A DNA stretch of 24,704 nucleotides from IMG/VR virus record IMGVR_UViG_3300021185_000744, positions 1 to 24,704 of that record; one strand, written 5' to 3'. Positions within the stretch are counted from its first letter, which is position 1, and each line of letters begins with the position of its first letter. The notes beneath the pieces were generated by a model. The model was given only the letters and a program-made list of their open reading frames with translations, made no database searches and was not told the origin of the DNA. The position numbers were made by a program, and so were the translations under genes. This document shows, one piece after another, positions 5,705 to 12,240 of this stretch. Origin of the DNA: a virus.

Positions 5705-6371
5705 TTTCTGTCTCCTTTTGACCAATTATTTCCTTAATTACTACACGGTTGAATTGAGTTTCTTTTCCACCATGCCACTCTGATACGATGTGGCGCTTTG
5801 GTGTCGCTTTCATAACAAAGCAATCATCTACTGAAATTTTAAATTTAGTCTGTGAAAAGAACGAACCGATGTTACCGTCACGGGTGACCACTTTATATAT
5901 GTATGAACCAAAGCGTTCTACAAATTTCTTTTCAGTCAATTTGACAAAAAACTCATCACGTTTACGCACAACCCCAAACCACTCAGAACCTGACGAAGCC
6001 TCTGCCTGAGCATCAGCCGCCTTCGCCCGTTGTTGCGATATTGTTCGTTGGTTGGGGAGTGTTACTAGAAAAGCGACTTGGGCGAGAGAAATGGCACCCT
6101 TCTCAAGCATCTGCCTGATAGTGTGACCGAAGTCACCACGAAGGTTGCCAGTTTCTTTTGCCCATTCTATGAGTTCAGCCGCTTCGGGGAACCGATGTTG
6201 TAGCATCTCAGATATTTCATCGGTAGGGTAGCGAAGAAGAAATTCTTGTACCCGACTGGCAGTTGATGGTGTGTTTACGTCTGCATCTTTCTTAGATACA
6301 AAGCCGTCTTGCTCAATACATACGATTGAAGCAGTAACAACATCAAGAATACCAAACTTTTCTGTTTTCAT
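5697..6371 (-). CDS. Hypothetical protein, 224 aa
   Basis: A soluble 224-residue protein. The N-terminal half is helical (FLLRYPTDEISEMLQHRFPE, then GHTIRQMLEKGAISLAQVAF). A short low-complexity linker rich in Ala and Ser (about 118-128) leads to a beta-rich C-terminal half (EWFGVVRKRDEFFVKLTEKK). No family is recognised. It is the first gene of the operon from the promoter at 6404-6432 and overlaps the start of the glycine-zipper gene by eight bases. Confidence 0.8.
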   Translation of the reverse strand: MKTEKFGILDVVTASIVCIEQDGFVSKKDADVNTPSTASRVQEFLLRYPTDEISEMLQHRFPEAAELIEWAKETGNLRGDFGHTIRQMLEKGAISLAQVAFLVTLPNQRTISQQRAKAADAQAEASSGSEWFGVVRKRDEFFVKLTEKKFVERFGSYIYKVVTRDGNIGSFFSQTKFKISVDDCFVMKATPKRHIVSEWHGGKETQFNRVVIKEIIGQKETENV

Positions 6372-6403
6372 AATATAGACCTTTTTTCACATTCGATACA
6401 AAC

Positions 6404-6432
6404 ATCATAGCACAAGGTTATTCAAGTGTCAA
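6404..6432 (-). promoter_or_regulatory. Early sigma70-type promoter
   Basis: TTGACA at 6427-6432, a 17-base spacer and TATGAT at 6404-6409, with the upstream element ACCAAATAAACCC. It drives the 224-aa gene, the glycine-zipper gene, nrdC and the DUF2693-like gene. Confidence 0.85.
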
Positions 6433-6436
6433 GGGT

Positions 6437-6943
6437 TTATTTGGTATTATTTACACTATCTGCCATTTTTTTGGCAACATCATCCCACTCTGATGGGGTT
6501 GCATCATTGATGCTTGTGCGAACATTCACACTAGCATATGCTGGAGGTTGTGACCAGATGCTTTCAGTGCTATACCCAGTAACTTCGACATTAGCAGGTT
6601 CAGGTGTAATCTCAAGGTTTACATCACTCTCTGTAATGCTATCAAAGTTGAAGTGAGGCTGTTCACCATAATCTACGTCCCATGACGTATCAACATCATC
6701 CAAGTAACTGTCATAGTCATCGGTTTTATGCTCATTGCCTGTGTCTGTAATTACTGATACGCCCTTTGCCCATGTGAAACCATTGGCTTGTAAGAATGAC
6801 AAGAACATCTCTGACAGGTCTCTTGCATCTTCATCACTAAACGTTTTTTGAATATTGATTTCTGATGTGTTGTTCCAACCACTGTCATCATCAGCATCAT
6901 ACTGATATGAAGACATTGTATATTGCGTTTTTGTATTGAACAT
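6437..6943 (-). CDS. Acidic hypothetical protein, 168 aa
   Basis: A very acidic, Ser- and Asn-rich soluble protein (SSYQYDADDDSGWNNTSEIN; DDYDSYLDDVDTSWDVDYG). A more structured stretch lies at about 30-60 (TFSDEDARDLSEMFLSFLQ). No domain is recognised. AAGGAAAC precedes the ATG. It is the last gene of the operon that begins at 8413-8441, and its stop lies in the upstream element of the next promoter. The composition is compatible with a DNA mimic or a disordered protein, but nothing proves either. Confidence 0.7.
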   Translation of the reverse strand: MFNTKTQYTMSSYQYDADDDSGWNNTSEINIQKTFSDEDARDLSEMFLSFLQANGFTWAKGVSVITDTGNEHKTDDYDSYLDDVDTSWDVDYGEQPHFNFDSITESDVNLEITPEPANVEVTGYSTESIWSQPPAYASVNVRTSINDATPSEWDDVAKKMADSVNNTK

Positions 6944-6953
6944 TTTAGTTTCC

Positions 6954-7316
6954 TTATTTTGACATATTCGAAATGTCAGTCGCTTGTTCTTTATTGATAA
7001 TAGGAACAGCGTTTGACTTGTGCATTGTTGCGATACCTTTAATCAAAGTGCCTGTGTATTGAGGCGTTTCTCTGACTGCCGCTACTCCACCAATGTTGTT
7101 ACTGCATGATGGATAGTCTGGCGTTTCCCTTACAAAGATATCTCGCTTTGGTTTGTATTCAACAAACTCTCGCTTTTTAGGTTTTTTGTCAGGGTCAATG
7201 CCCATCGACTTCAAGAATTTAGCGTGTTCTGCTTCACGTTGTTGCCAACCAGGTTTACGTTTCTGCTTTCGCTTTTTCGTATTGGTTGTCGAATAATATA
7301 TTGGCATCATGCCCAT
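6954..7316 (-). CDS. Conserved phage protein, 120 aa
   Basis: The start is placed at the ATG at 7314-7316, one base after the stop of the 69-aa gene, with GAGGAG six bases upstream; the longer reading frame upstream overlaps that gene and is unlikely. The N-terminal part is strongly basic (TNTKKRKQKRKPGWQQRE). The C-terminal part contains TLIKGIATMHKSNAVPIIN, a stretch I remember from many unnamed proteins of marine T4-like phages. Function is unknown; the basic part could bind nucleic acid. Confidence 0.75.
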   Translation of the reverse strand: MGMMPIYYSTTNTKKRKQKRKPGWQQREAEHAKFLKSMGIDPDKKPKKREFVEYKPKRDIFVRETPDYPSCSNNIGGVAAVRETPQYTGTLIKGIATMHKSNAVPIINKEQATDISNMSK

Positions 7317-7317
7317 G

Positions 7318-7527
7318 CTAATCTCCTCGATTTGTAACCCAACCAGCATCTTCTTCAGCATCATCTTCAGTATTATATTCGATGCCTTTGCTCTCAAGTA
7401 GCAGGTCTAACTTCGCTTCAATTACAGCCATCTTTTCAAGAACATCTTCAAGTGATGCTTTCACATTACCTTTCTGAACATTTGATTTCCAGAATGGTGC
7501 TTCAGATTGTTTCTGTGTTACTTTCAT
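7318..7527 (-). CDS. Small coiled-coil-like protein, 69 aa
   Basis: A helical protein with heptad-like spacing (LEDVLEKMAVIEAKLDLLLE, about 26-45), suggesting a short coiled coil that may dimerise, followed by an acidic tail. The ATG overlaps the TGA of the PD-(D/E)XK gene as ATGA. No family is recognised. It may be an accessory subunit for its coupled neighbour (inference from overlap). Confidence 0.7.
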   Translation of the reverse strand: MKVTQKQSEAPFWKSNVQKGNVKASLEDVLEKMAVIEAKLDLLLESKGIEYNTEDDAEEDAGWVTNRGD

Positions 7528-7997
7528 GGTGCAAGTCCTAATTTAGAGAAGTTATCTTTAATGACATCTAATCTAAACAAATAGTTCATGGAATTTGAAC
7601 CTGGGTCACCACCACAGACAATACGGAAGTATTTTTCTTCTCTAATCATCTTTTTCAATAAGGATGTTTTGATGACGTATAAACGCTGTTTACCGTCGGG
7701 TTCATGTACTTTATACAAATACAGGTCTGCTTGTGAAGTTTCGATACCAGAGGGTTTACCTCGACATTCGAATTCAACACCAACATTACCTGTGCGTTGA
7801 CAAGAGAAGTCTTCTTTCACTTCGATAGTGATTTCCCGACCTTCTCTTGTCTGCATCAAGAGGTCATACTTATTATCGTCATTATCACCAAGAAATTTCA
7901 TTTCCGCTTTCTCGACCAAAAAACTAGCAACATCACGTTCTGTTTTCTGAGCGATTGGCAGGTCTTTGTTAAAGTCGTAATTTGGAGAATAACTCAT
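7524..7997 (-). CDS. PD-(D/E)XK nuclease-like protein, 157 aa
   Basis: The catalytic pattern of the PD-(D/E)XK superfamily is visible: Asp45 in NKYDLLM, then Glu59 and Lys61 in ITIEVKED, with Glu20 in the first helix (KTERDVASFLVE). Spacing and predicted strand order fit. The C-terminal half (QADLYLYKVHEPDGKQRLYV) fits the later strands of the fold. It may cut or process DNA during replication or host-DNA breakdown, but substrate and partner are unknown. A hairpin at 8019-8036 lies between it and the winged-helix gene upstream; it is coupled to the next gene by ATGA. Confidence 0.75.
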   Translation of the reverse strand: MSYSPNYDFNKDLPIAQKTERDVASFLVEKAEMKFLGDNDDNKYDLLMQTREGREITIEVKEDFSCQRTGNVGVEFECRGKPSGIETSQADLYLYKVHEPDGKQRLYVIKTSLLKKMIREEKYFRIVCGGDPGSNSMNYLFRLDVIKDNFSKLGLAP

Positions 7998-8018
7998 AAT
8001 AAATCCTCAAGAGAGAAT

Positions 8019-8036
8019 GGGACGCCGAAGCGCCCC
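8019..8036 (-). terminator. Stable UUCG hairpin, partial terminator or mRNA stabiliser
   Basis: On the minus strand a seven-base-pair stem GGGGCGC / GCGTCCC (one G-U pair) closes a TTCG tetraloop, in the 60-base gap between the winged-helix gene and the nuclease gene. The following bases (ATTCTCTCT) are only partly T-rich, so it may attenuate transcription or protect a 3' end instead of stopping all transcription. Confidence 0.6.
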
Positions 8037-8057
8037 ATATGCCATTTCAACTAAGTC

Positions 8058-8336
8058 TTAGGAGAAGTCTGCGCCAGCACTAAATGCCGCGGCAATCATC
8101 GCCTTTGAAGGTGTACCAATACGATACGATACTTCAGTTGACCCAGTTACACGATTTGCATAGACACAGTAGCCTTCGCTACGCAGGTCATAAATGCGCT
8201 TACTTACATTTGCAACAGGCATGTTGAAACGCTTTGCCGCTTGTCGTGCAGTGAATGTATCACCACTTGTCAATGCGTTAAGAATTTTAGTTGCCTGTGG
8301 AGTTTTTACAAAACGTCCGTTTTTTGCTCTAGTCAT
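8058..8336 (-). CDS. Winged-helix DNA-binding protein, about 92 aa
   Basis: The ATG at 8334-8336 is preferred; a GTG at 8346-8348 adds four residues. The core (FTARQAAKRFNMPVANVSKR, then IYDLRSEGYCVYANRV) is a helix-turn-helix followed by a beta wing, as in small regulators. It could control phage or host promoters. It is the first gene after a perfect early promoter, which suits an early regulator (inference). No target operator can be named, although an imperfect palindrome ATGTA/TACAT overlaps the -10 region of its own promoter. Confidence 0.78.
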   Translation of the reverse strand: MTRAKNGRFVKTPQATKILNALTSGDTFTARQAAKRFNMPVANVSKRIYDLRSEGYCVYANRVTGSTEVSYRIGTPSKAMIAAAFSAGADFS

Positions 8337-8412
8337 ATATTTTCTCACTCTTATAATGATTGCTTCAAGTCACTGTCATCAAGGTGCAATCGTTACCTCA
8401 ATTATGTAAACC

Positions 8413-8441
8413 ATTATACATCATGTATTTCATAATGTCAA
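8413..8441 (-). promoter_or_regulatory. Consensus early sigma70-type promoter
   Basis: Perfect TTGACA at 8436-8441 and TATAAT at 8413-8418 with a 17-base spacer, plus the upstream element CCAAATTAACCC. It drives the winged-helix gene and the four genes after it. Confidence 0.92.
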
Positions 8442-8454
8442 GGGTTAATTTGGA

Positions 8455-8538
8455 TTATTTTCGACCCAGATATTTGGGTACTTTTGCCTCTTTGCTTGCA
8501 AGCCACTCGTTAAACATTTTTTTAATCTTATTAAACAT
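8455..8538 (-). CDS. Tiny basic peptide, 27 aa
   Basis: A 27-codon ORF that begins MFNKIKKMFNEWLASKEAK and is basic and amphipathic. TTGGAG sits eight bases before the ATG. It begins 21 bases after the 3' end of tRNA-Arg, and its stop lies just inside the upstream element of the next promoter, as for many neighbouring genes. Function is unknown; it could be a small nucleic-acid or membrane binder. Confidence 0.5.
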   Translation of the reverse strand: MFNKIKKMFNEWLASKEAKVPKYLGRK

Positions 8539-8559
8539 TGCTTACTCCAACAAGTTATA

Positions 8560-8636
8560 TGGCCTGCCCGGCAGGACTTGAACCTGCAACCTACGGTTTA
8601 GAAGACCGTTGTTCTATCCAGTTGAACTACGGGCAG
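8560..8636 (-). tRNA. tRNA-Arg (anticodon UCU)
   Basis: A full cloverleaf on the minus strand: acceptor CTGCCCG / CGGGCAG, D stem GTTC / GAAC, anticodon stem ACGGT / ACCGT with loop CTTCTAA, T stem GCAGG / CCTGC with TTCAAGT, discriminator G and an encoded CCA end. The first base pair is C-G instead of the usual G-C. It reads AGA codons, which suits an AT-rich phage. It lies 3' of the HAD gene in the same transcript. Confidence 0.96.
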
Positions 8637-8653
8637 AAATTGTTGCTACAGTG

Positions 8654-9232
8654 TTACGCTGTAACGTAATTATATATTTCTTTCCAGTTGTTCACTCGAT
8701 TTACATTCTCAGTACAGCCAGCATTAAACATGTGACCCATGAGAAAGGCGTTCAAACCAAATTTATGCCCACATAGAGCATTCTCGTATTTGTCTTCAAC
8801 CCAGATACATTCTGTATCTTTGTACAACTCAAGAACTTCGTCTTTATCAGCACCAGTGTCTAGGTAGATAAACTTCTCAAACACACTGTCGCCAAACAGT
8901 TCACGCAAGTTCTTTGTACGCAAATGTTGTGCATAAACGTCATCACTCAAACTTGTGATACAGTGAAATATGTACCCTTGTTCTTCGTGGAGTTTTTTGA
9001 TGTACTTGATTGCATCACGCAAAGGTGGCAACTTTCGAATCCAAGCACTCTCGTTAAACATGCGAATAAGACGCTTCATATCGCCTCGTGGCATATCATA
9101 CTTAATTTCCATTTCGTAGACGTTTTCTACGACTACTTTATAACCGTGACGTTGCATCCAATAGTCGAATGCATATTCCCAGTCTAGTAAGACGCCATCT
9201 GCGTCTGTCAATATCACTTTATCTTTCTTCAT
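8654..9232 (-). CDS. HAD-superfamily phosphatase, 192 aa
   Basis: The HAD motifs are visible in order: motif I Asp10-Ala-Asp12-Gly (ILTDADGVLLDW), motif II Thr93/Ser94 (HCITSLSDD), a likely motif III Lys130 (TGADKDEV), and motif IV Glu146-Asp147 (IWVEDKYENA). A cap region lies at about 18-75. The layout is like small 5'(3')-deoxynucleotidases, so it may dephosphorylate nucleotides and help control the dNTP pool, but the substrate is not proven. It is followed by tRNA-Arg and a 27-aa peptide in one operon. Confidence 0.85.
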   Translation of the reverse strand: MKKDKVILTDADGVLLDWEYAFDYWMQRHGYKVVVENVYEMEIKYDMPRGDMKRLIRMFNESAWIRKLPPLRDAIKYIKKLHEEQGYIFHCITSLSDDVYAQHLRTKNLRELFGDSVFEKFIYLDTGADKDEVLELYKDTECIWVEDKYENALCGHKFGLNAFLMGHMFNAGCTENVNRVNNWKEIYNYVTA

Positions 9233-9260
9233 AATTTACTTTCTCTTTATTTACTTGTAT

Positions 9261-9289
9261 ATACTAACAGGTGGTTGGAGAATTGTCAA
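9261..9289 (-). promoter_or_regulatory. Early sigma70-type promoter
   Basis: TTGACA at 9284-9289, a 17-base spacer and TAGTAT at 9261-9266, with upstream AAAAATAACCC. It drives the HAD gene, tRNA-Arg and the 27-aa ORF. Confidence 0.8.
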
Positions 9290-9292
9290 GGG

Positions 9293-9934
9293 TTATTTTT
9301 CATCTTTTTTGGAGTTTTTTTGCTCTTCTTCGTGCTTCTTCTTTTTAAGTTCTACGAAGCCTTCAAGCCTATCGCCCATTTCATCGGCGCTGAACCAAAT
9401 GTCTTTGTTGTTCAAGACACTATCAATTTCATCTTCTGTTAGCAAACCTTCATATTCAGTTTTCAGCATATCTTCAGACCACTTTCTGTCGAATGTAATG
9501 CTATCATACAGTTCGCCACCCTTGCCCGCCATGCGAGTTGAGTAGTTATGGAACATGAATGCGCTGTGGTCACTGATTTCAAAACTGTCTGCCGCCAAGA
9601 AGATTAGAGTTGCCGCAGACATACATGCACCTTCAACGGAACAGATGATATTACATTCTGCTTCTTTTAACACTCTCATAAACTGAACCGCAGTGAATAA
9701 ATCACCACCATGAGAATTGATATGAATTTTGATAATATCATTCTCACCACATTGCCTGATTAATTCAAAGGCATCTGTGTAGTTCTCAGGACTTTGAATG
9801 TCGCCTGAAATATAGATTGAGTGAAGGGTTGCAAGTGCTTTACCAGAATACATAGGGCATGTATTGGCACCAAGAATACTTAATAGATTTTTATCCACTG
9901 TAGGTTTTGCCTTTTGATTAGAAGGAATACTCAT
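9293..9934 (-). CDS. ClpP-like serine protease, 213 aa
   Basis: A ClpP-fold protease. The likely nucleophile is Ser106 (VEGACMSAATLIF), the base His129 (SAFMFHNYS) and the acid Asp178 (NNKDIWFSADEMGD); the oxyanion strand SHGGDLF is at 74-80. The C-terminus is a lysine- and glutamate-rich tail (KKKKHEEEQKN). Phage ClpP-like proteins can act in head maturation or with host Clp ATPases; no Clp ATPase is in the window. The ATG overlaps the TAA of the 2OG oxygenase gene as TAATG, so the two are made together. Its stop runs into the next promoter's upstream element. Confidence 0.9.
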   Translation of the reverse strand: MSIPSNQKAKPTVDKNLLSILGANTCPMYSGKALATLHSIYISGDIQSPENYTDAFELIRQCGENDIIKIHINSHGGDLFTAVQFMRVLKEAECNIICSVEGACMSAATLIFLAADSFEISDHSAFMFHNYSTRMAGKGGELYDSITFDRKWSEDMLKTEYEGLLTEDEIDSVLNNKDIWFSADEMGDRLEGFVELKKKKHEEEQKNSKKDEK

Positions 9935-10467
9935 TATGTATAATGTAGTGAAGTCATCATAATGTACTTGTCCGTGTCAGTTGGAATTAACCCTGCATGA
10001 GGATATTGCCAAGTGGGCGGAAATACGATGACGTTACCTTTCTGTGGTGTATTAGAAATACCCAACTGAGGAAACTCAGTTGCGCCATTATTATCATTTA
10101 AATAGATGATTGCAATCAGATACCTCTTCATAGAGTTAGCATCAGCAACATCAATATGGGTCTTAAATTGGTAATCAGAGTTCTTGTAATACTTCTTAAT
10201 ACGAAGTTGTTCAAACCCTTGAATACCAATATACTCAGATACGCCAACTTCTTCAAAATACTGAGAGAAGATATTCGAAAGACCAGAACAGATTTGTTCT
10301 GCTACCCCACCTAAACCTGATGTATTCAGATTAAGTTGTTCGAACTTATACAAATCTGTATCGTGATATTCGATATTCTTATTGTTCTCAAACTGACCAA
10401 TCAGTGCATCACATGATGCTTCATCTAAGAATTGGTCGTATGTTTTGACGTAATCTTTAAGATGCAT
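9934..10467 (-). CDS. 2OG-Fe(II) oxygenase (prolyl 4-hydroxylase-like), 177 aa
   Basis: A double-stranded beta-helix oxygenase with the iron ligands His104 and Asp106 (KTHIDVADA) and His157 (YPHAGLI), and Lys167 as the probable 2-oxoglutarate anchor (TDKYIM). FPPTWQYPHAG and IIYLNDNNGATEFP match the prolyl 4-hydroxylase family found in many marine phages. Target residues are unknown; a hydroxylation of a phage or host protein is a guess. It is coupled by TAATG on both sides, to the 67-aa gene upstream and the ClpP-like protease downstream. Confidence 0.9.
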   Translation of the reverse strand: MHLKDYVKTYDQFLDEASCDALIGQFENNKNIEYHDTDLYKFEQLNLNTSGLGGVAEQICSGLSNIFSQYFEEVGVSEYIGIQGFEQLRIKKYYKNSDYQFKTHIDVADANSMKRYLIAIIYLNDNNGATEFPQLGISNTPQKGNVIVFPPTWQYPHAGLIPTDTDKYIMMTSLHYT

Positions 10468-10670
10468 TAGACTGCAAAATGCTTGTTGAGGACTTCTAAT
10501 TGGTCTTCATATGTCGCAATCTCATTGAGTTCTGCTTCAATAGAATCCATGATTGCTGGATGCTCACCAACGCCCACTGGGTTAGTTAGAAAAACTTCAA
10601 CGTTCATCTTATGCTTTGCAATATGCGATTCCGCATGTGCAATCAACGCTTGTACCATTTGCTGTCTCAT
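10467..10670 (-). CDS. Small helical protein, 67 aa
   Basis: The start is placed at the ATG at 10668-10670, which has GGAGG six bases upstream; an in-frame ATG four codons earlier lies within the RBS. The protein is mostly helical (QMVQALIAHAESHIAKHKMN; SIEAELNEIATYEDQLEVLN) and has no recognised domain. The TAA overlaps the ATG of the 2OG oxygenase (TAATG). It is the first protein gene after tRNA-Pro. Confidence 0.72.
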   Translation of the reverse strand: MRQQMVQALIAHAESHIAKHKMNVEVFLTNPVGVGEHPAIMDSIEAELNEIATYEDQLEVLNKHFAV

Positions 10671-10699
10671 ATAAACCTCCATTGTTTCATTAATATAAT

Positions 10700-10776
10700 T
10701 GGTCGGAGATGCTGGATTCGAACCAACGACCCTCTGCTCCCAAAGCAGATGCGCTACCAGACTGCGCTAATCTCCG
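10700..10776 (-). tRNA. tRNA-Pro (anticodon UGG)
   Basis: Cloverleaf on the minus strand: acceptor CGGAGAT / ATCTCCG, anticodon stem TCTGC / GCAGA with loop TTTGGGA, T arm with GGTTCGAATCC, discriminator A and an encoded CCA. Anticodon UGG reads CCA and CCG proline codons. Its 5' end lies five bases from the structured region at 10782-11062, so RNase P cleavage would release that region's 3' end. Confidence 0.97.
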
Positions 10777-10781
10777 TTAAA

Positions 10782-11062
10782 TAGACTACTCACTGGATAC
10801 GCCCCTAGTATCTCCAATCGCTCCGCACGGACTTATTGACGATGCCGCTCTGGTTTGATTGAAACTAATTAACAGTGCTTTCAGGAGGCCTGCCCTCTAC
10901 ACGGACGCATCCAGAAAGTAGTCTAGTAATAGGTGATACTCACGCCCCCCGCCCCGGCTGAATATCTCTGTTTCGTCCTGCGTGTGGGATTACAACGAAA
11001 CCTTACCTGATAGTGGTGGAGCAGAACGCTCTAAACGATGTATGACACCACTATCTTTCACA
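10782..11062 (-). ncRNA. Candidate structured non-coding RNA upstream of tRNA-Pro
   Basis: There is no ORF with a good start between 10777 and 11073, but several helices are visible. The 144-base domain 10782-10925 is closed by TAGACTACT / AGTAGTCTA (9 bp), continued by CTGGAT / ATCCAG. It encloses GAGG / CCTC (loop 10889-10893) and CAATC / GATTG. A second part holds GTTTCGT / ACGAAAC (10970-10976 with 10995-11001), and GATAGTGGTG / CACCACTATC (11009-11018 with 11046-11055) around GAGC / GCTC. The stretch is more GC-rich by eye than its surroundings and has a G-run on the minus strand at 10945-10955. It fits none of tmRNA, RNase P RNA or a group I intron to my reading. The 5' end is uncertain; it is probably cut from the transcript of the promoters at 11304-11332 and 11424-11452. 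Confidence 0.6.
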
Positions 11063-11073
11063 ACTCAATTTAT

Positions 11074-11274
11074 TTAGTACCCAACGTACTCATTTTTGAA
11101 CATGTCGATAACATCATCATCAGACATCACACCAACCATATCGTTGGTATCCATCAAGAATGTATCATCTTCAAACTCGCCACCCATGTCTTGCTGACAA
11201 GAGTTGCACACTTGCATACCTTGTGCTTTCACAAGAACTGCTTCTTCATAACAATTTTCACATGTATCTAACAT
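11074..11274 (-). CDS. Small zinc-ribbon protein, 66 aa
   Basis: The start is placed at the ATG at 11272-11274 because AAGGA lies six bases before it; an ATG at 11292 would leave almost no leader after the promoter. Two CxxC pairs, Cys5/Cys8 (CENC) and Cys23/Cys26 (CNSC), form a likely zinc ribbon, followed by an acidic tail (EFEDDTFLMD; SDDDVIDMF). It may bind nucleic acid or RNA polymerase (inference). It is the first gene in the transcript that also carries the structured RNA and tRNA-Pro. Confidence 0.75.
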   Translation of the reverse strand: MLDTCENCYEEAVLVKAQGMQVCNSCQQDMGGEFEDDTFLMDTNDMVGVMSDDDVIDMFKNEYVGY

Positions 11275-11303
11275 AATCATTCCTTTTTTCATTTTACTAG
11301 TGC

Positions 11304-11332
11304 AGTATAGCAGATGTTTTAGTGTCTGTCAA
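11304..11332 (-). promoter_or_regulatory. Early sigma70-type promoter
   Basis: TTGACA at 11327-11332, a 17-base spacer and TATACT at 11304-11309. Upstream, CCAAATTA occurs twice with a 10-base phase before ACCC. It drives the zinc-ribbon gene, structured RNA, tRNA-Pro, 67-aa gene, 2OG oxygenase and ClpP-like gene. Confidence 0.87.
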
Positions 11333-11335
11333 GGG

Positions 11336-11938
11336 TTAATTTGGACTAATTTGGTCTTTTTCATCCCGAAACATAGCGATATAGTCATCAGCAACACTAA
11401 ACAGCATGTCATCAACTTGTTCCATTATACTGACTTTATACCCCGTTGTCAAGGCATTTTTATCAATTTTTGCCACCCATTCTAGGTCAACAAACGGGAC
11501 TTTTGCTTTGAGACCATCACCAGCACTGGTGACATGAGGCAAGAGTTTGTTGCGAGACACGATTGCACAAGCATCAGTGTCAACGATAAGAAGATAGTCA
11601 AATGTGTCTGGAAGAGAACGTCCATCAGAAGACCCTAACGTGTTTGTGAGTTTAATTTCAGAAGTAGCATGACCCTTCTTAGGACCACCCTTTGCTGTTG
11701 TCAGAGAGTTAGTGCAAAACTTCGTTTCAATTCGTACATCACCGAACTGATGGTCTTGCCCAATATCATCAACCCAATCAATCTGTCCCTCTGACATTCG
11801 TGCGATTGCACTTTCAATCAATCGTGCTTTTAGAAATCTTAGTTGCCGTTCATTCAATTGAGAACCTAAATCATTAACCATTGCAAAGAACGCATTCCAT
11901 TGTACTGTACTGCCCAGCCGTGTTGCCAAGGTTTCCAT
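11336..11938 (-). CDS. PD-(D/E)XK endonuclease-like protein, 200 aa
   Basis: The ATG at 11936-11938 is preferred over GTG codons up to 12 bases earlier. The segment DHQFGDVRIETKF has the D...ExK arrangement (Asp67, Glu71, Lys73) of restriction-type endonucleases, and a second strand (SEIKLTNTLGSS) follows. The N-terminal part is helical (QLNERQLRFLKARLIESAIA). It might degrade host DNA or act in repair, but no partner methylase is visible. A perfect internal promoter lies inside its 3' part at 11424-11452. Family call is moderate; specificity unknown. Confidence 0.62.
   Translation of the reverse strand: METLATRLGSTVQWNAFFAMVNDLGSQLNERQLRFLKARLIESAIARMSEGQIDWVDDIGQDHQFGDVRIETKFCTNSLTTAKGGPKKGHATSEIKLTNTLGSSDGRSLPDTFDYLLIVDTDACAIVSRNKLLPHVTSAGDGLKAKVPFVDLEWVAKIDKNALTTGYKVSIMEQVDDMLFSVADDYIAMFRDEKDQISPN
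11424..11452 (-). promoter_or_regulatory. Consensus sigma70-type promoter inside a CDS
   Basis: Perfect TTGACA at 11447-11452 and TATAAT at 11424-11429 with a 17-base spacer, inside the 3' end of the endonuclease-like gene. It lies about 100 bases upstream of the promoter at 11304-11332, giving tandem promoters before the zinc-ribbon, ncRNA and tRNA-Pro unit. Confidence 0.6.
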
Positions 11939-11962
11939 TTTGCCCACCACCCCATATTAATG

Positions 11963-12208
11963 TTAGTTGATAATAAATCCGCCGTTATTATTTTCAAAAT
12001 ATTTGTTTACAAGAACATCAAAACACTCAAATAGATATTCAGAAGAATAGAACATCCCAAGGTCAAGGTTCAAATCAGCATCGACAAAGTTCCAATTGAC
12101 ACCACCGCCTTGGTGGAGATTTTCAGGATTGTTTACTGCTTTATAAAACGCTTCAATTACATCGTTTTTAATCGCCGCACCGTTTTCTAAATGAGTAATG
12201 TTTGACAT
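11963..12208 (-). CDS. Hypothetical protein, 81 aa
   Basis: A short acidic soluble protein (AIKNDVIEAFYKAVNNPENL; GVNWNFVDADLNLDLGMFYS) with an Asn-rich C-terminus (NNNGGFIIN). No domain is recognised. It is the first gene after the promoter at 12241-12269 and is followed after 24 bases by the endonuclease-like gene, which suggests co-expression but not a known partnership. Confidence 0.68.
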   Translation of the reverse strand: MSNITHLENGAAIKNDVIEAFYKAVNNPENLHQGGGVNWNFVDADLNLDLGMFYSSEYLFECFDVLVNKYFENNNGGFIIN

Positions 12209-12240
12209 CTTGTATTCCTCTTTTCACTGTCTATACTAAT

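Noticed and set aside
10782-11062. tmRNA, RNase P RNA, group I intron or hammerhead ribozyme as identity of the structured region
   Set aside because: No tmRNA tag ORF or tRNA-like ends, no GAGGAAAGTCC-type RNase P core, no convincing intron P7 pairing or split exon, and no CTGATGA core were found on reading both strands.
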